64,000 nt of DNA from Roseiarcus sp963779095 (GTDB taxonomy: Bacteria > Pseudomonadota > Alphaproteobacteria > Rhizobiales > Beijerinckiaceae), in contig CAVZWU010000017.1 in the NCBI GenBank assembly GCA_963779095.1, forward strand, positions 62,001 to 126,000. Direction: 5' to 3'. Within the stretch, counting starts at the first letter, position 1, and every line of letters begins with the position of its first letter. Below are positions 1-8,931 of the stretch, one piece after another. The position numbers and the translations under genes were made by a program. The notes beneath the pieces were generated by a model. It did not search any database and was not told the DNA's origin. It worked only from the letters and a program-made list of their open reading frames with translations.

Positions 1-186
1 CGACCGGAATCCAGCCAGCCGTCATCTTCCTCGGCGAAACCTGGCAAATAGCCCTCGAAGGATCATCCCGGTCAACGGTGCTAGTGGTCAAAATCAAACG
101 TAAGAGTCCGGGGCGCCTTCCGCAATTTCAAGGAGTTCTCCGGCTTGCAAGGGGTTCGAAGCGTTTGATTCTATCCACTAGCGACC

Positions 187-457
187 ATGGAATCGGCGCC
201 GTTAGCGAGTTGCGCTTCTTCCTCGACGATATTTTCCCTGACAGAGCCCGGCAAGCCACTCTTCACGCTGGCTTCCAGGAACTCTTTCGACCCGCCGTGT
301 ACATCGACGAGGCGATCCCCTCGCAGCGGCAGAGCTCGGCTATGCTCTCCTCCCCGCGCAGTCCTTCAAGGACACCGCAGATCTTCTCCTTCTCCACGGC
401 TGAAAAGTGACGCATCGTGCATCGGATGCCTGAGCTGGACCCCGGATTTAGGACCAT
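187..457 (-). pseudogene. Remnant of IS3-type OrfA (HTH transposase subunit)
   Basis: The minus strand reads about 50 residues typical of the small DNA-binding first ORF of IS3-group elements (the stretch EKICGVLEGLRGEESIAEL, then a GIASSMY helix). The next part, which should read KEFLEAGKKRLAGD-like, is shifted and eroded, so no full ORF remains. The upstream end is cut by the left end of the neighbouring IS3 element at about 431. I read it as a dead fragment of an older element. Family assignment rests on the HTH motif only. Confidence 0.55.
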
Positions 458-506
458 TGGCTAAGGTGTGAAATGTCCTGCTCTGTCGCAACCGATGGAG
501 CGAGGA

Positions 507-800
507 ATGACGAAGTCACGCAAGAAGTTTGATGCGGCGTTCAAAGCGAAGATTGCCGTTGAGGCGCTGCGCGAGGATGCGACGGTTCCGGAACTGGCGA
601 AGCGGCACGGGGTGCATCCGAACCAGATTTATGCCTTGAAGAAGCAAGTTCTCGACAATGCGGCGAGCCTGTTCGCCCGAGGGGCGAGCGGTTCGGGGGA
701 TGGCGAGGAGGAGCGCGAGCGCGAGACGGCCAAGCTCTACGCCAAGATCGGCCAACTGACGGTCGAACGGGATTTCTTGGCCAGGAGGCCAGGGCGATGA
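507..800 (+). CDS. IS3 transposase subunit OrfA
   Basis: This protein of about 97 residues carries the N-terminal helix-turn-helix of IS3-family OrfA (KFDAAFKAKIAVEAL, then VPELAKRHGVHPNQIYALKK), followed by a charged leucine-rich segment that in this family mediates multimerisation. I chose the ATG at 507 because a purine-rich GAGCGAGGA sits just upstream; an ATG at 495 is also open. Its stop overlaps the OrfB start (ATGA at 797-800). IS3 elements usually make the active OrfAB protein by -1 frameshifting near this overlap; I did not identify the slippery site. Confidence 0.85.
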   Translation: MTKSRKKFDAAFKAKIAVEALREDATVPELAKRHGVHPNQIYALKKQVLDNAASLFARGASGSGDGEEERERETAKLYAKIGQLTVERDFLARRPGR

Positions 801-1741
801 GCGCGCCCGATCGAAGAGCGATGGTCGAACGGCCTGGCAAGGACCTGTCGGTGCGCCGCCAATGCGCGCTGTTGAGCGTGGCGCGCTCGGGGGTCTACCG
901 CCCCAAGCCCGTCGCCGAGGCGGACGATCTGGCGGTGATGCGCCGCATCGACGAATTGCATCTCGAACTTCCGTTCTACGGCTCGCGGCGAATGACCTTC
1001 GAACTCAACAAGGAAGGCCCTGGGGTCAACCGCAAGCGGGTGCGGCGGCTGATGCGGGTGATGGGGATCGAGGCGCTGGTTCCGCGCCCTGGCGCGAGCA
1101 AAGGCGCGCCCGGGCACAAGATATACCCCTACCTGCTGCGCGGCCTGAAGATTATCGAGCCGAACCACGTCTGGGCGGCCGACGTGACCTACATCCCAAT
1201 GGCGTGCGGCTTCCTCTATCTGGTGGCGATCATCGACTGGGCCAGCCGGGCGGTTCTGGCATGGCGGCTGTCGAACACCAACGATGCGAGCTTCTGCGCG
1301 GCGGCGCTGGAGGAGGCGCTGCTTCGGTTCGGAAAGCCGCGGATTTTCAATACCGATCAGGGCTCCACTTTCACCGCCGAGGCTTTCACCAGCAAGCTTG
1401 CGGCGGCCGGCGTCGTGATTTCGATGGACGGACGCGGCCGCTTCATGGACAACATTTTCATCGAACGGCTGTGGCGCTCGATCAAGTACGAAGAAGTGCA
1501 TCTGAAAGCCTACGCCGATGGCGGCGAGGCGCGGTCCGGCATCAGTTCCTGGATGACCTTTTACAATTTTCGGCGCCCGCACCAGGCGATGAACAACCAA
1601 ATGCCGATGGCGGTGTGGCGCGGCGGCATGGACAAAATCGAGGCGGCGGCGAGGGCTGTGGATATGCCGCTTCGCTTGGACAACGCAAACGCGTTGCCCA
1701 CATACCCACAGCAGAGACAGAAGCCGCAAGAAGCAGCTTGA
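797..1741 (+). CDS. IS3 transposase subunit OrfB (DDE integrase domain)
   Basis: This 314-residue protein has the retroviral-integrase-type catalytic core of IS3-family transposases. The first aspartate is in VWAADVTYIPM, the second in FNTDQGSTF, and the glutamate in FIERLWRSIKYEE. The N-terminal part has the FYGSRRMTFELN and VNRKRVRRLMRVMGI motifs preceding the core, and the tail has the FYNFRRPHQAMNNQMP motif. Length and motif order are normal and the frame is unbroken, so it may be active together with OrfA. Confidence 0.9.
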   Translation: MSAPDRRAMVERPGKDLSVRRQCALLSVARSGVYRPKPVAEADDLAVMRRIDELHLELPFYGSRRMTFELNKEGPGVNRKRVRRLMRVMGIEALVPRPGASKGAPGHKIYPYLLRGLKIIEPNHVWAADVTYIPMACGFLYLVAIIDWASRAVLAWRLSNTNDASFCAAALEEALLRFGKPRIFNTDQGSTFTAEAFTSKLAAAGVVISMDGRGRFMDNIFIERLWRSIKYEEVHLKAYADGGEARSGISSWMTFYNFRRPHQAMNNQMPMAVWRGGMDKIEAAARAVDMPLRLDNANALPTYPQQRQKPQEAA

Positions 1742-1817
1742 TTCTTGAACGACAAGCGCAGGCGAGATCACACCTTAAATTCAACCCCTCGTGGTCCTAC
1801 GAATGGGGTCCAGTTCA

Positions 1818-3161
1818 AGGATCGTGCGGGGCCTTTCAAAGATTATTGCACTGGCCTGTTGATGCCCGGCGAACGCAAGAGCGTCGAGCCAATGGCGGCG
1901 ATTATTGCGCCGGCTCGGGTTTCGGCCAAGCATCAATCGCTTCTGCATCTGGTCGGCCAGGCGGCTTGGTCGGACGAGGCGGTTCTGGCCAAGGCGCGCG
2001 AACTGGTCCTGCCGGCGATCGAGGCGCAAGGGAAGATCGAGGCCTGGATTGTCGACGACACGGGCTTCGCCAAGAAAGGCGTTCATTCAGTGGGCGTCGC
2101 CCGGCAATATTGCGGGCGGCTCGGCAAGACCGACAATTGTCAGATCGCGGTGACGCTTTCGATCGCCAATCATGCGGCGAGCCTGCCGATTGCCTATCGG
2201 CTTTATCTGCCGGAAGATTGGGCTGTGGACGAAGCCCGGCGCAAGGAGGCTGGTGTCCCGGACGACGTGACATTCCAGACCAAACCAGAGATCGCCCTCG
2301 CTCAGATCAGGGCCGCCCTCGCAGCGGGCGTCGCTCCGGGCGTCCTGCTGACCGATGCCGGTTATGGGGCCGACGGCGCGTTCCGCTCCGCCGTAACAGC
2401 CAGCGGTTTGACCTATGTGGTTGGCGTGCAATCGACGCTCAGCGTCTGGCCGCCTGGCGTCGAACCGCTGCCGCCCAAACCCTGGAGCGGACGAGGCCGC
2501 CCGCCATCGCGTATGCGCCGCGACGGCGGGCGTATCCCTGTTTCCGCCAAGACGCTGGCGCGGGGGCTTCCCGAGGAGGCTTGGCGCATCGTTCCATGGC
2601 GGGAGGGCTCTAACGAAATCTTGTCTTCGCGCTTCGCCGCCGTGCGGATCCGGCCGGCTTCGCGGGACTGGAAGTTTTCAACGCCTCATCCGCTGGAATG
2701 GCTTCTCATCGAATGGCCCGAGGGCGAAAAAGAGCCGACGAAATACTGGCTTTCGACCCTGCCCGAAGACATCCCTTTCGACGTTCTCGTCGACACGGCC
2801 AAATTGCGCTGGCGCATCGAGCGCGACTACGAGGAACTCAAAAGCGAGCTCGGCCTCGCCCATTTCGAAGGGCGAAGCTGGCGCGGATTCCATCACCACG
2901 CCGTCCTCTGCATCGCCGCCTACGGTTTTCTCATCCGCGAACGAGCGGCGATTCCCCCCTCAGGCCCCCGGCAGCGCCAAATGTCTCGCCTATCCTCGCG
3001 TCCCAAACCCAGAGGCGCCGCCAATCCGACCCGAACGACATGTCGAAAATTCGATCGCGATGATCCGAAGGCAACTCACGATCGCGCTCGCCCGCAGCCT
3101 CATGCGCTGCCCGTGTTGCCAAGCTTTGCCATCACGACGATCCAATCCGGCATCATCGTGA
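1818..3161 (+). pseudogene. IS701-family transposase, 5'-truncated and frameshifted
   Basis: Reading starts inside the family's N-terminal region (GPFKDYCTGLLMPGERKSVEPM), directly after the IS3 right end, so the true start has been lost. Core motifs follow: VDDTGFAKKGVHSVGVARQY with a catalytic aspartate, LLTDAGYGADGAFR, and the late DYEELKSELGLAHFEGRSWRGFHHH block. After about 2960 the frame shifts: the usual C-terminus (IRPERHVENSIAMIRRQLT) is in another frame and ends at 3161. The open frame that runs through OrfB's stop from 1745 is incidental. It is a non-functional remnant and the older partner of the nested IS3. Confidence 0.8.
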
Positions 3162-3171
3162 CACAGTAGAA

Positions 3172-3217
3172 CTAGACCTTATGTCCGCTGTGTGAAGCAC
3201 CTGGCGGTCCGTCCCAC
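3172..3217. repeat. 46-bp inverted repeat, left copy
   Basis: These 46 bases, starting CTAGACCTTATGTCC, recur exactly in reverse complement at 5743-5788. The left copy replaces the normal 3' end of the first IS110 gene. The right copy is the 5' flank of the second, intact IS110. The two copies therefore bound the whole IS110 pair. Confidence 0.9.
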
Positions 3218-4199
3218 CGCGCGGCGGAAGTGGCGGCGCCGACGAGCATGGTGCGCAGGTGGACATTGCCCTTGCGCGCGCGCCCGCTCTTCTGCTTGCC
3301 GGCGCTCTCATGGTTGCCGGGACACACGCCGGCCCATGCGGCGAGATGATAGACGCTGAGGAAGACGCTCATATCGACACCGATCTCGGCGATGAGGACG
3401 GCGGCGACCACCCAATCGACCCCAGGAATCTGCATCAGCCGGCCGTGCTGGACGCGGTAAGATTCGAGCTTTGCTTCGATGCGGTCGTCGAGGGTGGCGA
3501 TATCCTGCTCGGCCGCTTCGAGACGGCGCAGTTGTGTCGCAAGCAGGAAACGATGGTGCTCCTCCATCCGCCCTTCGAGCGCCAGAACCAGATCGTGTCG
3601 CTTACGGCGCAATTGCCCTCTGGCAAGGTCCGCCATCGCCTCGGCCGAGGCGCTGCCCTCGATCAGAGCCTTCAACATGGCGCGCCCGGAAACTCCGAAG
3701 ACGTCGCTGGCGACGCTGGCCAGCTTGATGTTGGCCGTCTCCAGGAGCTTCAGGAGCCGGTTGCGCTCGGCCGCCTGGCTCTCCACCAGCTTGCGGCGAT
3801 AGCGCAGCACTCGCGCAGCTCGCGCTGCGGCGCCGGCGGAACGAAGCTCTTGGCAATCAGTCCATGGCGGACCAGATCGGCGATCCACTCGGCATCCTTC
3901 ACATCGGTCTTGCGACCCGGCACGTTCCGGATATGTTGGGCGTTGCCGACGATGAGGTCGAAATGCCCTTCCAACACGGCATAGACCGGGCGCCAGTAAA
4001 CGCCGGTGCTCTCCATCCCAACCTGCGTCACCCCAAGCTCTTGCAGCCAGTCCCGCAACGCTTCCAGATCGCGCGTCATCGTCCGAAAGGTCCGCACCTG
4101 CTTCCTCGGCCACTCGCCCGGGGCGCCGATCAAGACGCAGGCAACGACCGTCTCCTGGTGCACGTCAAACCCGGCGCACCGCTCAATGATCACTTGCAT
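3172..4199 (-). pseudogene. IS110-family transposase, frameshifted, 3' end lost
   Basis: The N-terminal RuvC-like DEDD domain of IS110 recombinases is visible (CAGFDVHQETVVACVL, VGMESTGVYWRPVYAVLEG and DVKDAEWIADLVRHGL). A frame shift near 3800 moves the rest into another frame, which carries LRYRRKLVESQAAERNRLLK and the C-terminal Tnp_20-type domain (QIPGVDWVVAAVLIAEIGV, LAAWAGVCPGNHESAGKQKSG). The last roughly 90 residues are missing, replaced by the 46-bp repeat of the neighbouring IS110. Two lesions make it unlikely to be active. The start at 4199 is chosen because the match to the family begins there; a start at 4211 is also open. Confidence 0.8.
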
Positions 4200-4211
4200 C
4201 TTCGCCTCCAT

Positions 4212-4466
4212 TCAAAGGAAGGCGACCGTGACGCCGCAGGTATAGTAGAGACACTGCCACGCGTGCTCCCCGTTTCCGGGGGCGACAAAAAATGGTACCT
4301 CTATGCAGCGCGGGCCGGACTGTCTATCGGGGTCGCAAGCCGCCGCAGAGGTGTCAGCCTCAACACGATCGCCCGCGGAGAGACTCGGACAAACCGGCCC
4401 GCGCCGCCACTATTTTCACCCATAATGGCGCGCCAAAGGCGCTGGTTGGCTGTCTTGATCCGGTGG
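4212..4466. other. Non-coding 5' flank of the first IS110 copy
   Basis: This stretch of about 255 bases holds no convincing gene. It lies upstream of the minus-strand IS110 transposase, the position where IS110-group elements carry the non-coding end that is now known to encode a bridge RNA. Short GC-rich inverted pairs (for example CCCCG and CGGGG near 4270) are present, but I cannot define an RNA from sequence alone. Confidence 0.3.
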
Positions 4467-4554
4467 GCGTCGGCATGAGCCGGCTCATAACAGGCACGAG
4501 GGTTCTCCACCGCGCCCCGCCCCCAGCAGTGGACGCCGATCTGTTTACCGACGC
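4467..4554. repeat. 88-bp direct repeat, left copy (3' flank of IS110)
   Basis: These 88 bases, beginning GCGTCGGCATGAGCC, recur at 5796-5883 with a single mismatch. They contain a 14-base perfect palindrome, ATGAGCCGGCTCAT. This copy lies immediately downstream of the intact IS110 transposase (minus strand) and is probably its right terminal region. Confidence 0.85.
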
Positions 4555-4558
4555 AAAA

Positions 4559-5677
4559 TCAGGCGGGGAAACCGATCTGCGTTTGGCGTGCAATCGCCCA
4601 GAGAAATCCCGCCATCTCCCGCGCGATTGCGGTCGTCACGACGACCTTGGGCTTGCCTGTCGCCGCGAGCCGACGATAGCGGGCGCAGAGCCTGACTTGC
4701 GCTTTCCAGGCAATGTCGCGGACGATCTGTGGAAGTCCCTCGAGCCGGTCGTGCAGCTTGCGGCTGACGCGGGCCTGCATTCGATAAGTCCAAGCCCCTT
4801 CGATCAAGACGCGCCGTGCAAGCGCGTTGCCTGCCTTGGTGATGCCGCCGCGGCGTATCGCGGTCCCGCTCGAATGCTCGGAAGGCGTCAGACCAAGGTA
4901 GGCCATCACCTGGCGCGGATTGTCGAAGCGCGTGAAATCGCCCACCTCGGCAACGACGGTGACAGCCGCCACGAAGGCCACGCCACGCATTGCCTGAAAC
5001 GCCTCAACGATCGGCGCCATGGACCAAGTTGGAACCAGATCCTCGATCTGCTTCGTCAGGCGGGCGATCGCGCTCTTCGGCGTCATGCACGGAGTGGATA
5101 TAGTCCGCAGGACAACTTGCTGGGCAGGGTGGTCGAAGCGAACCGTCGTCAGCCAGCGGCGATAGGGGAGTGTCCAGCCCTTCTTTCCGGCATAGACGCG
5201 GCCATGCCTCAACAGGAATCCCTGCAGGTGCTGACGCGCCTTGCCTAGCACCCTGACTGCTGTTGCGCGCGCCCGGACCAGATCCCGCATTGCCTCATGG
5301 GCCGCATCAGGAGCCCAAACGGCGGTCAATTCGCCGGCGCGGTGCAGCTTCGCCAGCATCACCGCGTCTCGCCGATCCGTCTTGATCCGATCGCCGGCTT
5401 TCATCGGAATCAGCGAGGGCGCCACGACCACGCATTCATGGCCAAGATCTATGATCTGCCGATGCAACCCATAACCGCACGGGCCGGCTTCGTAGCAGAA
5501 CCGTAGTGGCTGAAGGCCAACCTTGCTGAGGCGCTCTACAAGCTTGCCGACATGATCGGCGCGGTTCAGAAAATTGCCGAGATGGCGCACCTCCCCGCCG
5601 CGTGCCCCACCAGCAACCGCGACTGAAATCGTCGCTTTGTGGACATCCATTCCGACGAAGATGGTATCGTGCATCAC
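4559..5677 (-). CDS. IS110-family transposase
   Basis: This 372-residue recombinase is intact. The N-terminal DEDD domain begins FVGMDVHKATISVAVAG, continues with FCYEAGPCGYGLHRQI and has KTDRRDAVMLAKLHRAGEL. The C-terminal transposase_20 domain has FQAMRGVAFVAAVTVVAEVG, then MAYLGLTPSEHSSG and RRGGITKAGNALARRVLIEGAW, which includes the conserved serine region. Members act as RNA-guided or site-specific recombinases that excise circles. It shares little sequence with the broken IS110 beside it, so the two are different subtypes. Confidence 0.92.
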   Translation of the reverse strand: MMHDTIFVGMDVHKATISVAVAGGARGGEVRHLGNFLNRADHVGKLVERLSKVGLQPLRFCYEAGPCGYGLHRQIIDLGHECVVVAPSLIPMKAGDRIKTDRRDAVMLAKLHRAGELTAVWAPDAAHEAMRDLVRARATAVRVLGKARQHLQGFLLRHGRVYAGKKGWTLPYRRWLTTVRFDHPAQQVVLRTISTPCMTPKSAIARLTKQIEDLVPTWSMAPIVEAFQAMRGVAFVAAVTVVAEVGDFTRFDNPRQVMAYLGLTPSEHSSGTAIRRGGITKAGNALARRVLIEGAWTYRMQARVSRKLHDRLEGLPQIVRDIAWKAQVRLCARYRRLAATGKPKVVVTTAIAREMAGFLWAIARQTQIGFPA

Positions 5678-5742
5678 GTCCGTCCCCCATGTCTGAGGCT
5701 CTGCGCCGGCCTATCCGACGCAATCCTCGAATGGGACATGCC

Positions 5743-5788
5743 GTGGGACGGACCGCCAGGTGCTTCACACAGCGGACATAAGGTCTAG
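5743..5788. repeat. 46-bp inverted repeat, right copy
   Basis: Exact reverse complement of 3172-3217. It lies about 65 bases upstream of the intact IS110 start and is likely the outer end of that element. The left copy then marks a second end, or the product of an inversion. Confidence 0.9.
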
Positions 5789-5795
5789 AAGGCGA

Positions 5796-5883
5796 GCGTC
5801 GGCATGAGCCGGCTCATAACAGGCACGAGGATTCTCCACCGCGCCCCGCCCCCAGCAGTGGACGCCGATCTGTTTACCGACGC
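5796..5883. repeat. 88-bp direct repeat, right copy
   Basis: Copy of 4467-4554 with one mismatch. It begins seven bases after the right copy of the 46-base repeat. Instead of continuing into a transposase 3' end, it is joined to an inverted internal fragment of the IS110 gene (next entry). Confidence 0.85.
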
Positions 5884-5916
5884 TGACGACGGTTCGCTTC
5901 GACCACCCTGCCCAGC
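5882..5916. repeat. 35-bp inverted copy of internal IS110 sequence
   Basis: The 35 bases beginning GCTGACGACGGTTCGC are the exact reverse complement of 5119-5153 inside the intact IS110 transposase gene. They directly follow the 88-base repeat, which shows that the tandem copy was rearranged by inversion or template switching. Confidence 0.85.
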
Positions 5917-6020
5917 CACCGTTCTAAACATTCGCCTTCCGGCGGACGTCTATGCCGCTATACGAGCGGGCCCGGAGCAATCTCGCGATGCTGAAAGAGT
6001 TCGTCGAGATCAAGGTGTGA

Positions 6021-6239
6021 TCAACCAACGACATGCAGAACGCGATGGAACTCGCCTTGAACCTCGATTCGGGCATGGCGCATCTGGACGATTGCACGGA
6101 TTCAGATGAGGCCCAGGCACCGTTCGGCGGCGTAAAGAATAGCGGCTTTGGCCGCGAAGGGGGACGATTCTCGACCGAGGAGATGACCTAACTGAAACGG
6201 ATCACGATCCAGAGCGGACAGCGTGCCCTTCCAATGTGA
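6021..6239 (+). pseudogene. Aldehyde dehydrogenase C-terminal remnant
   Basis: Seventy codons match the C-terminus of the NAD-dependent aldehyde dehydrogenase superfamily: STNDMQNAMELALNLDSGMA, then the signature APFGGVKNSGFGREGGRFST, then ITIQSGQ near the end. An in-frame TAA at 6188-6190 stands where the family has glutamate (GAA in EMTELK), which looks like a G-to-T nonsense change. The catalytic cysteine domain is absent, lost at the IS110 junction. It is clearly a relic. Confidence 0.75.
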
Positions 6240-6344
6240 GATCGGAAGAGATCGCCGGGACCAGACGGCCGACGACGGCTATTTCGTCTCGCTCCCGAGG
6301 ATCACAACAGCGTCATCCCGCCGCTGTCTGCTCCTTCAGATTTT

Positions 6345-7122
6345 TCAATCCAGACAAGCGGACAATATTGCCGAACTCGGCTCGGTCAGACCGTCAATGA
6401 CGTCAAAGTGATGCCTGCTGCTTTCCGGCGTCCAGGGGCATGACCACGCCTCGGACAAGAGTCGAGCTTGCCAGAGAAAGGCCGGTCTCTCCTGAGCGCC
6501 AACCCAGACGTGCGCCTCCACTCGGGGACGCAGGGAAAGCCGAGCGGGGCTCTCGCCGACAATTTCAGTCGGATCGAGGCGCAGCTCGGTGTTCATCGCC
6601 GTAAAAGAGATTGGCTCCAGATCGGCAAGCGGCGAGATCGGAACGACGCGCTTCACTACGGTCGAAAGGGTCACATCAACGCAGCCCATTCGGGCGCTCA
6701 GATGGCCGCCCGCGGAGTGGCCAGTGACAACGACCGGACCCGCAACGAGAACTCGCAGCAACTTCGAGCGCGCTAGCGATCTCTTGGGTCATCGCCCCGA
6801 TCCGGGCTTCGGGGGCCAGCGTGTAGGAGGGCAAGGCGCAGGCCCATCCCCGCGCCACCGCGCCCGCGGCGAGATGCGACCACATTTCGCGATCGTACCT
6901 CAGCCAATAGCCGCCATGTATAAACATTAGAAGACCGTGCGGTGCGCCTTCCGGCAGAAAGAGGTCGAGATGGTTGCGCGGTTTCGGGCCATAAGGGATG
7001 GCGGTCCTGGCGCGCTGTCCCAAGGCTTCGCGAAACTGCGCCGCTTCTCGCGTCCAGCGCGGCGGAAAGGCCTCGGCGCCGGGGATGAAGGGCCCGTTGG
7101 CGTAGGCGCGGTCGTAATCCAC
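6345..7122 (-). pseudogene. kynB: Kynurenine formamidase-like alpha/beta hydrolase (frameshifted)
   Basis: The protein belongs to the alpha/beta-hydrolase type of arylformamidase, which hydrolyses N-formylkynurenine to kynurenine and formate. Visible motifs are the oxyanion HGGYW (in MFIHGGYWLRYDREMWSH), the nucleophile elbow GHSAGG, and the late RHHFDVIDGL with the catalytic histidine. One frame shift near 6760, between TQEIASALEVAAS and the GPVVVTGHSAGG part, splits it into two frames; no family residues are missing around it. It lies 29 bases downstream of the MarR gene, in one transcription unit. Its role fits the tryptophan dioxygenase and kynureninase genes 8 kb away. A generic esterase is the alternative. 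Confidence 0.75.
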
Positions 7123-7150
7123 TCGGGCGTCCCAGGGTTAAAGAGGCTGA

Positions 7151-7670
7151 TTACGAGGATCTGAGATTCTCAGCCATCCGCTTCAGTCGGTCACGAAGAA
7201 GTCCGAATCTCCTCCGCGGAGAAGCCAGCCAGCGCGCGATCGGTCTCCAGGAGGGCCAGCGGCAGAATGCGTGCGAACAGCCGTCGACCTTTAGCCGTCA
7301 TTGAGATCGCCAAGCTGCGGCGGTCGCTCTCCCGTTCCCGCCGGACCACTAGCCCCGCCTTTTCCATCAGTCCGAGCGTGCGCGTGAGCGTCGTGCGGTC
7401 CACTGACGTGAGATCGGCAAGCCGCCCCATCGTCGCACCGGAATGCTCCTGCAGCACGGCGAGCACGCGCCAGCGGGAGTAATCGAGACCGTAGGGGCGC
7501 AGACATTCGTTGAGCGCCCGCGTGCGCCGCGCCAGGATCTGACTGAAATGGAAGAAGAGATGGTCCTCAAGCCTGAACGGCCGGGCTCTGCCCTCCCCCG
7601 CCTCTCGCGCGCGCTCCAGCAATCGTCCTCCGCCGCCCTCGATAGGACCGCAAATTAGGTTGACTTGCAC
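7151..7670 (-). CDS. MarR-family transcriptional regulator (C-terminal frameshift)
   Basis: This winged-helix regulator has the MarR signature YSRWRVLAVLQEH, then GRLADLTSVDRTTLTRTLGL (recognition helix) and the wing VVRRERESDRRSLAI. The frame reads to a stop at 7191. A one-base shift restores the normal tail (RDRLKRMAENLR) ending at 7151, so I give the longer extent. MarR proteins bind divergent promoters and are released by aromatic acids or aryl-CoA esters. It precedes the formamidase gene on the same strand and diverges from the ABC importer operon, so it is the likely controller of both. No ATG precedes the domain; GTG at 7670 is the longest start. Confidence 0.82.
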
Positions 7671-7688
7671 ATACTATGCGTCACTATT
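7660..7688 (+). promoter_or_regulatory. Possible sigma-70 promoter for the importer operon
   Basis: TTGACT at 7660-7665 is followed after 17 bases by ACTATT, about 58 bases before the binding-protein ATG. It lies in the gap between the MarR gene and the importer, where a MarR operator is expected. The match to the -10 consensus is weak. Confidence 0.3.
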
Positions 7689-7745
7689 GCGCGCTGGCAA
7701 CCGGCGGAAGACCGGAAAACAAGGGCAGGCCAAGGGAGTTGAGAG

Positions 7746-8916
7746 ATGAAACCCAATTCTATCCTTCTCGCGGCGCTGGCCGCCTGGTTGTCTGTTACCG
7801 TCAGCGCGGCCGCCGAGGACAAGGTGAAGGTCGGGCTCATCGTGACCCTCTCGGGCCCCGCCGCGGTGCTCGGGGGTCAGGTGCGCGACGGCTTCAACCT
7901 TGCGGTCAAGACCCTCGGCGGCACGCTAGGCGGCCTCGACGCGGATGTGATCGTGGTCGACGACGAACTCAAGCCCGACGTCGCGGTGACCAAGGTCAAG
8001 GGGCTCCTAGAGCGCGACCACGTCAATTTCGTCGTCGGCCCAGTCTTTTCGAACGTGCTGATGGCGATCCACAAGCCGGTCACCGAGTTCGAGCGCGTTC
8101 CTCATCTCACCGAACGCCGGCACTTCCAATTTCGCCGGCGATCAGTGCAACCCGAACTTCTTCGTCACCTCCTATCAGAACGACCAGATTCACGAGGTGC
8201 TCGGCAAATATGCGCAGGACAAGGGCTACAAGTCGGCCTTCCTCCTGGCGCCCAACTATCAGGCCGGCAAGGATGCGATCGCCGGCTTCAAGCACGACTT
8301 CAAGGGCAAGATCGTCGACGAGGACTATACGCCACTCGGCCAACTCGACTTCTCCGCGGAGCTCGCCAAGATCGCCGCCGACAAACCGGACGCGTTCTTC
8401 ACCTTCATGCCTGGCGGCATGGGAGTGAACCTCGTCAAGCAATACCGTCAGGCCGGGCTCGCCTCAATTCCGTTCCTGTCCGCGTTCACCGCGGACGAAT
8501 CGACGCTGCCGGCCGAGAAGGATGATGCGCTCGGCTTCCTCGGCGGCGCCAACTGGGCGCCCGACATGGACAACCCGCAGTCCAAGGCCTTCGTCAAGGC
8601 CTATGAGGCCGCCAACAACAGCGTGCCCGGCACTTACGCGATGCAGGGTTACGACACGGCGATGCTGATCGACAGCGCGATCAAGGGAACCGGCGGGAAG
8701 CTTTCCGACAAGGACGCGCTGCGCGCCGAGCTGAAGAAGGCGAACTTCACTTCGCTGCGCGGCAAGTTCAAGTTTGGGGTCAACAACTATCCGATCCAGG
8801 ATTTCTATCTCGTCAAGGCGGCCAAGCGCTCCGACGGCAAGTACGAGACCGAGATCGTGCAACGCGTGTTCGAGGACGACGTCGATGGCTACGCGGCGGA
8901 ATGCAAGATGAAGTAG
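7746..8916 (+). pseudogene. Branched-chain-type ABC substrate-binding protein (frameshifted)
   Basis: A periplasmic binding protein of the LivJ/Peripla_BP_6 class. It has a signal peptide ending at about residue 23 (SAAAEDKVKVG), then VGLIVTLSGPAAVLGGQVRDG, and a C-terminal half with YKSAFLLAPNYQAGKDA and TYAMQGYDTAMLIDSA. The frame breaks at 8088-8089, where one extra T in GAGTTCGAG separates PVTE from SSAFLISPNAGTSNF; removing it restores the whole protein of about 390 residues. The position first in an operon with LivH/LivM/LivG/LivF homologues marks it as the importer's receptor. Given the context the ligand may be tryptophan, kynurenine, anthranilate or a related aromatic acid; this is inference. 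Confidence 0.88.
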
Positions 8917-8931
8917 CGGCGCCGAGCCGTC

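Larger units (their letters stand above)
431..1817 (+). mobile_element. IS3-family insertion sequence, complete
   Basis: Two transposase ORFs lie between imperfect inverted ends. The left end begins TGAGCTGGACCCC at 431 and has AGGACCA further in. The right end read inward begins TGAACTGGACCCC and also carries AGGACCA. No clear target duplication is visible. The right end lies directly inside an IS701-type transposase gene, whose 5' part is missing, so this copy inserted into, or recombined with, an older IS701. Confidence 0.8.
4467..5788 (-). mobile_element. IS110-family element, probably complete
   Basis: The unit contains the intact transposase (4559-5677), the 88-base 3' flank and an approximately 110-base 5' flank that ends with the 46-base repeat. 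IS110 elements lack conventional terminal inverted repeats and use site-specific recombination, so the limits are set from the repeated flanks rather than from ends that can be read directly. A second partial 3' flank starts at 5796, as in a tandem arrangement. Confidence 0.6.

Noticed and set aside
737..1771. Long minus-strand open frame opposite the IS3 transposase
   Set aside because: It mirrors the OrfB frame, is rich in His, Arg and Ala without domains, and has no ribosome site.
862..2613. 583-codon plus-strand frame crossing IS3 and IS701
   Set aside because: Out of frame with both transposases; Arg/Gly-rich composition typical of a shifted GC-rich gene.
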